A stretch of DNA of 64,000 bases, from positions 3,906,001-3,970,000 of the forward strand of contig NC_063438.1 of NCBI RefSeq assembly GCF_020379485.1, written 5' to 3'. The position numbers and the translations under genes were made by a program. Positions 57,831 to 64,000 of the stretch are shown piece by piece. The notes under the pieces are model-generated. The model was not told the DNA's origin and ran no database searches. It worked only from the letters and a program-made list of their open reading frames with translations. Numbering within the stretch: the stretch's first letter is position 1; each line of letters starts with the position of its first letter. Source of the DNA: Brassica napus. Taxonomy: Eukaryota; Streptophyta; Magnoliopsida; Brassicales; Brassicaceae.

Positions 57831-58058
57831 TTTACCAAAAAATTAATCTCCTTTCTAACAAATTCTAAATATCATCCAAGTTTCGGAATGTGAAACTGCT
57901 TTTCAATTCTGTTTAAAGAACTTATCTTTCTGTTTTATTACTTCCAAAAGTCTTGCCAAAAAATTAATCTCCCTTCTAACAAATTCTAACTATCATCCAC
58001 AAGACCAAATACATTAAAAAAATTGCAGGTATAATAGAGTTGGTCAAACCAAGCCTCT

Positions 58059-59423
58059 TTAAACCAGGTGAGCTAAAAGTTCCAGTGCTTTATCCATCAA
58101 ACCTTTATCACACAACCTACAAATAACTTCCTCTGTTCTCGATCTCTTAACAACCAAGTTCCTGCTAAAAGCTTCCTCCAATAAACCCTGAGCATAACCA
58201 ACATCGTCTACTTCAACAAACCCACCAATCATAATATCATACGTGTGACTGTTCCTATCAACCCCATCCCTCTCCATCTCTTCCCAAACACTCTTCGCTC
58301 GACTCATATCCCCACCCTTAACCAACCCCTTTATCAATATATTATACGTAACCACATTAGCCTCACAACCTAGCTTCTCCATACAAGCCATCATCTTAAC
58401 CGCGCCGTCGATATCATTCTGCTTGCATAACCCGTTGATATACACATTGTAAGTATAAACATCAGGAGCCAAACCCAACAAGAGCAGCTCATCAAACAAC
58501 TTGTCTGCTCTCGAGTAATCCTCATCCGCGATAACTCCTTGCAGTATAATCGTGTAGCAAACGAGATCAGGCTCTATTCGATCACATTTCATCTGGTTCA
58601 ACACGCTCACAACCTCTTTCCCTCTTCCTCCTTCCACCAAGAACTTTAATACCACCGTGTAATCGCGCAAATCAGGCGAAAACCGAATCTTTCTGAGCTC
58701 TTCGACATATCCAATGACGTCGAAACATTTAGAGTCCTTGTGTTTACAAACAGAACTCAACAGCTTAGAGTATAAACTCGGATCAACGATATAGCTTTCG
58801 TCACTCATGTACTTCACTAACTCACCAGCACAATCCACCTCACCGATCTTACACAAAGCATCAACCAATATCTCGAAAGTAGATTCCTCTAACCTCACTC
58901 CCATTCCACTAGCTTTCACCAAAACCTCGGGAACCATCACAAGACTCTCTCTACTTCTAACGAGAACCGTGAGGAGAGCGTTTAGCGTGTAAGCAGAAGG
59001 CACGCACCTGAACTTGGGGATCTTGAAGAAGACTTCGATCGCTTCTTGGATCTTTCCGGAGAGCCCGTAAGCAAAGATGACGTCTTTGAATAAGTGTTCG
59101 GGCGTTTCGAACTTCTCGGAGGTTTCGAGGTGGTTGAGAACAGAGGCGATGCTCTCGAGGTTTGAGGATTTGGCTAGGGTTCTGACGACGAGTCTGTAAG
59201 CTTGTGGGGTGGGTTTGCAGTTGTGGATGTGGAATGAGTTTGTGAGTGTTTGTATAACGGAACCGTTTGAGGTTGGATTTGAGACGAGAGTGGTTCTTAG
59301 TTGTTCCATTGCGTGTTTGTGCTTGAGAGTTTCGTTCCATTTCGTTTGGAAGGAGGAGTGAGGGATCTTTCGGTACTTTCGAAGGAAGTTTGACATTCGA
59401 TGCCATGATGATGATCTTGTCAT
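58059..59423 (-). CDS. Pentatricopeptide repeat protein (At2g38420-like)
   Basis: Single exon, 454 aa, intact. P-class PPR proteins bind specific organelle RNAs and affect their splicing, editing or stability. The N-terminal 30-40 residues are rich in Ser, Arg and Lys without acidic residues until Glu31, suitable for a mitochondrial presequence (start MTRSSSWHRMSNF). About eight to ten 35-residue PPR units fill residues 80-450; clear ones include VYTYNVYINGLCKQNDIDGA, VVTYNILIKGLVKGGDMSRA and SHTYDIMIGGFVEVDDVGYA. No E, DYW or SMR domain follows. A close Arabidopsis match by position and length is At2g38420. The RNA target could be guessed only by code analysis of residues 5 and 35 of each repeat. 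Confidence 0.93.
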   Translation of the reverse strand: MTRSSSWHRMSNFLRKYRKIPHSSFQTKWNETLKHKHAMEQLRTTLVSNPTSNGSVIQTLTNSFHIHNCKPTPQAYRLVVRTLAKSSNLESIASVLNHLETSEKFETPEHLFKDVIFAYGLSGKIQEAIEVFFKIPKFRCVPSAYTLNALLTVLVRSRESLVMVPEVLVKASGMGVRLEESTFEILVDALCKIGEVDCAGELVKYMSDESYIVDPSLYSKLLSSVCKHKDSKCFDVIGYVEELRKIRFSPDLRDYTVVLKFLVEGGRGKEVVSVLNQMKCDRIEPDLVCYTIILQGVIADEDYSRADKLFDELLLLGLAPDVYTYNVYINGLCKQNDIDGAVKMMACMEKLGCEANVVTYNILIKGLVKGGDMSRAKSVWEEMERDGVDRNSHTYDIMIGGFVEVDDVGYAQGLLEEAFSRNLVVKRSRTEEVICRLCDKGLMDKALELLAHLV

Positions 59424-60129
59424 GGTGTGGATGAGTTCGAGGGTCGGCGTCGATTAGGATGTTCAGACCGGAACTCTGGAAGCTATGGAAGACATGTCGT
59501 TTCAGTCAAACTGTTAAACTATGGAAAATTTGCAACATTAGCCATCAATGTTTTTATAATTAAGAAATGGACTAATCAAAACAAATTTGCAATAATAACC
59601 TAACATTTGAGGATCAAAAACAATTTTATTTTAAAGTAATTTAAAAAATCTTTTTTATGTACGTTATTTCTTAAATAGGAATTTATTATTAATATTTCAA
59701 TTCGTTATGTCCAAAGTCCAATATTACTATGGCTTCAGAGTTGAGGAAAGACGAATGTTTTTGTAACGTCAGGTCCACTTTTACATTTACGTATGTGATC
59801 GAACTCGTGTGATATATTGTTTTCTCATTTGGACACTGCGTGGCTTAGCAGATACTGCGTGAACTCACAATAGGTTTCTTTAGATATTATTCTACGCAAG
59901 CTTGATCCACATCTCCGCATCCACTTCTCCTTACTCATGGTTTTCATGAGCGTTGTTGCCACAGCTTAAACCACTTTAGTCCTGACAAGCAGTTTACTTT
60001 CAGTTCAGCCACTTTACTCAATACAGCCGTTATAATTTTTTTCTTTTCTCGACCATCGGAACAACCGTTGAACCATCTTACCATCCACCTAATCTCTTTT
60101 TTTTTTCTCGACCATCCTTCCAATTTCCT

Positions 60130-60178
60130 CGACCAATATCTCTATCTTTTTTTTTTCAGCGACCAATATCTCTATCTT
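60130..60178. repeat. Poly(T) micro-insertion with 19-bp direct repeats
   Basis: CGACCAATATCTCTATCTT at 60130-60148 and 60160-60178, perfect, flanks only 11 bp: a T run and CAG. The longest repeat and almost the shortest insert of the set. Confidence 0.75.
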
Positions 60179-60265
60179 ACACCATATTTGACTTAATTTG
60201 GCTCCCTTGAGCTGACTCTGGCCACCTGGATCACACATTTCAACTATCTCGACCACGAAGTCAGC

Positions 60266-60308
60266 TGTTCTGGAAACATTTTTTTTAAACAATGTTCTGG
60301 ATACATTT
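60266..60308. repeat. T-rich micro-insertion with 16-bp direct repeats
   Basis: TGTTCTGGAAACATTT at 60266-60281 and TGTTCTGGATACATTT at 60293-60308 (one mismatch) flank 11 bp TTTTTAAACAA. Confidence 0.6.
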
Positions 60309-60514
60309 CCACAGACCATTTATAAATTTTCTTGGAGCATTTTTTCCAATCCTATGTCTTACCTTGGTCATTTCTAGTTCATAGCTCGACAATTTTTGGG
60401 AATAACTAGATATTGATGATAATTATAAAATAATTTTACAGAAGCATAATTGTATTTATAGATAATAGTCTCTAAATATTGAATAGCTATATAAATTTTG
60501 TAATTGTTTTTTTC

Positions 60515-60569
60515 TGTTTACAATACTCTTTTTTTTTTTGAGAAAGGGTTTGCTTGTTTACAAATACTC
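60515..60569. repeat. Poly(T) micro-insertion with 14-bp direct repeats
   Basis: TGTTTACAATACTC at 60515-60528 and TGTTTACAAATACTC at 60555-60569 (one extra A) flank 26 bp: a T run and GAGAAAGGGTTTGCT. Confidence 0.65.
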
Positions 60570-61381
60570 CGGTGAATTTTATCATATTTTTGAAAAATTA
60601 ACAGTTTTTGGAAAAAATTAGCAAAAAAGCAAATATATATGCTCATATTAGCATATTCTACTTTTCAACTATTAAATTTTAAAAAGAATTGTAACTTTTC
60701 CTTCTCTCTAATAATGATGGATATTTATTTCTGTTATTATTCATGAAAAACAGATTTGGATAATCGTATGCAATTCACAGGTTCTTTTATTTTTGGTTGG
60801 AATACATTTTCAAAGTTATAAAATTTATGTTATAACTTCCTTTTCATCTTTATCAAAGTGGCACCGACTTGAATCTACGTGTCGTCAATATCTAAATAAT
60901 TTGTATCCCAACTTTTGTTATATACTTTCAAAAACCTTTTGTATACACTTTGCTTGGCTGGGTTTCAACACGTAACCGTATAAATAATTAACCATATAAA
61001 TAAATAAATATATCAGATCACATTACAACAATGAACAACATATAAAAAGCGACGTAATGACACAGAAAAACAGCATTAAAAGCCGCATTATCCAGTATCC
61101 ACCTATAATTATCAGACTTTTCACGTTGACCACATTATACAATCGCGTGGCGTCACGCGCCAAAGAGGAGCGTGGAGCGAGAGGTTGGCCGTCCTTCAAA
61201 ATATAAGATCAGAAAAACAAATAAATAAAAGATTTTTCTTTTTCTTATTTTTCTTCTTCTTCCTTCCTCCTTAGATAGAAAAGCAAAGATTCCCGCTGAC
61301 TCCGTCTCTCTCTCTCTCTCTCTGCGCTGGAAAAAAAGATAGAAGCCGCAGATTATTCGTCTCCTCTCTCTCGGCGAAGGT

Positions 61382-64000
61382 ATGGCGTCGTCTTCAGCTT
61401 CGGCTACGGTGGCGGTTGATAAAGCAACGAGCGATCTTCTTCTAGGTCCTGATTGGACCACCAACATGGAAATCTGCGATTCCGTCAATTCTCTTCACTG
61501 GTAAAACTTTTGATCTTCGCTTTCGATTTAAGTGTTAGGATTCTGGAACTGTTTGATTGTTCTTCGGTAGAATTAGATTATGGTTTGGGTTGATTACCTA
61601 GGGGGCCGGTCCTAGGCATAGCCAGATGAAACATCCTTCTTGGTCCCTAGGTTAATATGCATAGAGGAGAAGCCCTGTAAATCCCAGGTCCGGTCCAGGG
61701 CCGGCCCTGTAAATCCCAGGTTCGGTCCAGGGCCGGCCGGTCCGGTCCAGAGCCGGCTTGTAAATCTCAGGTCCGGTCCAGGGCCGGCCCTGTAAATCTC
61801 AGAATCTCAGGTCCGGCTGGGCTGGCCCTATAAATTGCAGGTCCGGTTCAGGGTCGGCCCTGTAAATCCCAGGTCTGGTCCAGGACCGGCCCTGTAAATC
61901 CCAGGTCCGGTCCAGGGCCGTCCCAGTGTTCTAAAAGTAGGTCTAGGATTCCGCCTAAACAATAATTCTCTATAAGGCGCCTAACCACTTAGGCGCCTAG
62001 CTAGCAATTTTAGAACATTGATTGTTTTTTTGCTAGAATTTGATTTGATTATCTACAATCAGGGCCTAGGTATAGCTATAATCTAGATGATACCTTTGCC
62101 TTGGTCTCCGAAATTTAATTGGTTAATATGTACTATAGAGGTGTGGACTTAATTAAGAAAAAAATATATGTATTGATCATGTAGTTCCAGTGCACAATCA
62201 TTGATTGTACTGATTGCTCTACGCTAGAATTATCTGCAATTGACGTTTTTGTGCCTATTGACTTGCTCAGGCAAGCGAAGGATGTGGTTAAAGCTTTGAA
62301 AAAGAGGCTGCAACATAAGAGCCCGAGAGTTCAGCAACTTGCACTCACGGTATTGTGACTAGGGACCTTTTGTTCTTTGGCTAGTTATTTTGTTTGGACT
62401 CTTTTTGACTCTCTTTTGTGTTAGCTTTTGGAGGCGTTGGTGAAGAACTGTGGAGATTACTTGCACCATCAAGTTGCAGAGAAGAACATATTGGGGGAAA
62501 TGGTCAAGATTGTTAAGAAGAAGGTAGGTCTTGTTTAAGGGTTGTATGAATATGTTTTCCGTAGTTGTGAGTCTTCATATTGATTGCTGATGATAACTTT
62601 GGATCTTTTTTATAGGCGGATATGCAAGTGAGGGATAAAATATTGGTCATGCTGGACTCTTGGCAGCAGGCTTTTGGAGGTCCAGAGGGAAAGTATCCTC
62701 ATTATTATTGGGCGTACGATGAGTTAAGGGTGAGTAACTTGCTTGAAATTTACTTATTATCGGTCACCTTTCATAGACTTGCTTGTGATAAGTTTCCAAG
62801 TACTGTGTATTAGTAAAGATAATGGTTTTCGCTGCTACACCTCTTACGGGTTCTTAACCATGTTCTAAACGAAAGTTAGTTTATAGCTGTGGAGTCTTGT
62901 TACTATGCGCTTTTGATCTACTGGAGATCTCTATATAGATGCAGATTGTCATTTGCATGGAATTCTTATTCTTATGTTTGCTCTTGTATGTGTCAGCGTT
63001 CTGGAGTCGTGTTCCCTCAGCGTTCACCTGATGCGTCCCCTATAATAACTCCACAAGTGAGTCATCCAGCGGTAAGACAGCCTCAGGGGGCTTATGGATC
63101 ACCGCAAGCTGGTTATGGAGTACCGTATGCTGCTTATGGAGCACCGCCAGCTGGTTATGGACCACCTCAAGCTGGTTATGGAGTACCACCTCAAGCAGGT
63201 TATGGAATGCCTCAAGCAGGTTATGGAATACCTCAAGTGGGTTACGGAATGCCCAGTGGCTCCTCTAGAAGGCTTGATGAGGCAATGGCAAGTGAGGTTG
63301 AGGGCTTAAGGTAAGTCTATTTGTTATGTGGACTGGCAGCAGTTCTAGATTTTGTACATAGTTTTCATCAATTTCAATGCTCTTTTCTTTGTTAAACCGT
63401 AGCTTGTCAAGTATCGAGGCCATGAGGGACGTGATGGATCTCTTGGGCGACATGCTAAGCGCTGTGGATACCAGTGACCGTCAGGTATTGGAATGTGTTA
63501 TACAGCTACATTGAGGCTTTGGGAACGAAATCTAATGTTCTTACCTATGTTTTTCGTATTATGTAGGCTGTGAAAGATGAGGTCATTGTTGATTTGGTCG
63601 AGCGTTGTCGTTCCAATCAGAAAAAGCTGATGCAGATGCTAACCACCACTGTGTTAGTCTTCTATTCTTCAGGAATCACTTAGTATTTAAACATATTAGA
63701 ATGTGTTTGACTTGAGAGGTTCCATTGTTGTGCTAAACAGTTCTTGATTTATTTGGCAGTGATGATGAACTTTTAGGCCGGGGACTCGATCTAAATGACA
63801 GTCTTCAAATTCTGCTAGCTAGACATGACGCAATAGCTTCTGGTTCTCCTCTGCCAGTTCTAGCTTTAAAACCCGCTGATTCGAGCCCAAAATCTTCTGA
63901 AGCTAAAGATTCTAGCTCCATAGCTGGTTCTAGTTCCCCAGTACCCGCCACTGTTTCTACGGGGAAAAGCCCAGTTGATGAGGAAGACGAGGAGGAAGAT
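61382..64000 (+). CDS. VHS/GAT-domain protein, TOL6-like (partial, cut by window end)
   Basis: Exons seen: 61382-61500, 62271-62349, 62425-62523, 62616-62729, 62997-63310, 63403-63484, 63567-63652 and 63760-64000 (continues). Phases close, with intron 7 starting at 63653 (GTTAGT). TOM1-LIKE proteins bind ubiquitinated plasma-membrane cargo and hand it to ESCRT for vacuolar degradation, as for PIN2. VHS domain about 15-137 (DKATSDLLLGPDW, CDSVNSLHW, VQQLALTLLEALVKNCGDY, DSWQQAFGG). A GYG(V/M/I/A)P-type repeat, about eight units, lies at about 165-220, then the GAT domain from about 225 (MRDVMDLLGDML, QKKLMQMLTT), then a GLDLND motif and an acidic Ser/Pro-rich tail. Position and sequence class suggest At2g38410. 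A minisatellite and a small MITE sit in intron 1. Confidence 0.93.
61664..61923. repeat. GC-rich minisatellite in TOL6-type intron 1
   Basis: About seven units of 31-52 bp built on CCCTGTAAATCCCAGGTCCG followed by GTCCAGGGCCGG. GC content is far above the surrounding intron. Unit variants include TCTCAGG for CCCAGG and one unit with an internal duplication (TCTCAGAATCTCAGG). Confidence 0.9.
61924..62020. mobile_element. Small hAT-like MITE in TOL6-type intron 1
   Basis: 97 bp with terminal inverted repeats CAGTGTTCTAAAA (61924-61936) and TTTTAGAACATTG (62008-62020), one mismatch. CAGTG is typical of hAT ends. An internal palindrome of GGCGCCTA units lies at 61975-61999. I could not find an 8-bp target duplication. 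Confidence 0.65.

Larger units (their letters stand above)
59424..61381. other. Divergent promoter region of the PPR and TOL6-type genes
   Basis: No gene. It contains three poly(T) micro-insertions with direct repeats within 440 bp (60130-60178, 60266-60308, 60515-60569) and CT repeats in the TOL6 leader near 61306-61322. Confidence 0.6.

Noticed and set aside
57614..57838. Lys-rich repeat protein on the minus strand of the minisatellite
   Set aside because: Open only because the repeat lacks stops in this frame; no start context or homologue.

Overview
This is plant nuclear DNA from a Brassicaceae species, probably a Brassica-type relative of Arabidopsis rather than A. thaliana itself. It is AT-rich, has GT-AG introns, and its gene order matches my memory of Arabidopsis chromosome 2 from At2g38530 down to At2g38410: lipid-transfer protein, MATE transporter (DTX53 type), 2OG-Fe(II) oxygenase, CIPK22, WRKY33, a small unnamed protein, ferroportin IREG1, SCAR2, a PPR protein and a VHS/GAT protein of the TOL6 type. 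I rebuilt the splice junctions by hand. In each complete rebuilt model the exon phases close, and most protein lengths are as expected for the family (118 aa LTP, 521 aa ferroportin, 1398 aa SCAR2).

Layout. 1-1.7 kb: nsLTP1 gene (-). 3.0-4.3 kb: fragment of a LINE ORF1 with poly(A). 5.2-10.1 kb: a PIF/Harbinger transposon with an intact DDE transposase, an intact Myb/SANT ORF and, unusually, a third spliced gene for a GRF zinc-finger/coiled-coil protein. Two related MITEs follow, at 10.3 and 19.8 kb. 11.5-12.5 kb: retroposon with target-site duplication. 12.7-15.6 kb: MATE gene (-). 15.6-21.8 kb: gene-poor. 21.8-23.1 kb: 2OG oxygenase (+). 25.4-26.1 kb: second retroposon. 26.3-27.6 kb: intronless CIPK (+). 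28.5-31.7 kb: WRKY33 (-), whose last intron is enlarged by a Helitron-like element carrying a nested LINE fragment. 32.5-33.2 kb: small two-exon gene (+). 33.3-36.0 kb: ferroportin (-). 36-47 kb: accessory zone with a duplicated ferroportin exon, a Helitron, a split paralogous block, a hairpin and at least four decayed copies of a papain-like gene family. 47.2-52.6 kb: SCAR2 (-). 54.0-55.6 kb: six-exon gene of an uncharacterised family (+). 56.4-58.0 kb: complex tandem and inverted repeats. 58.1-59.4 kb: PPR gene (-). 61.4-64.0 kb: TOL6-type gene (+), cut by the window end, with a GC-rich minisatellite in intron 1.

The host genes are independent transcription units, not an operon or cluster: lipid transfer, transport, Ca2+ signalling, defence transcription, iron export, actin nucleation, organelle RNA processing and ubiquitin-cargo sorting. 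The most noteworthy non-gene signal is a scattered set of tiny poly(A)/poly(T) insertions, about 9-26 bp long and flanked by 12-19 bp direct repeats. They look like retrotransposition events that copied little more than the poly(A) tail.
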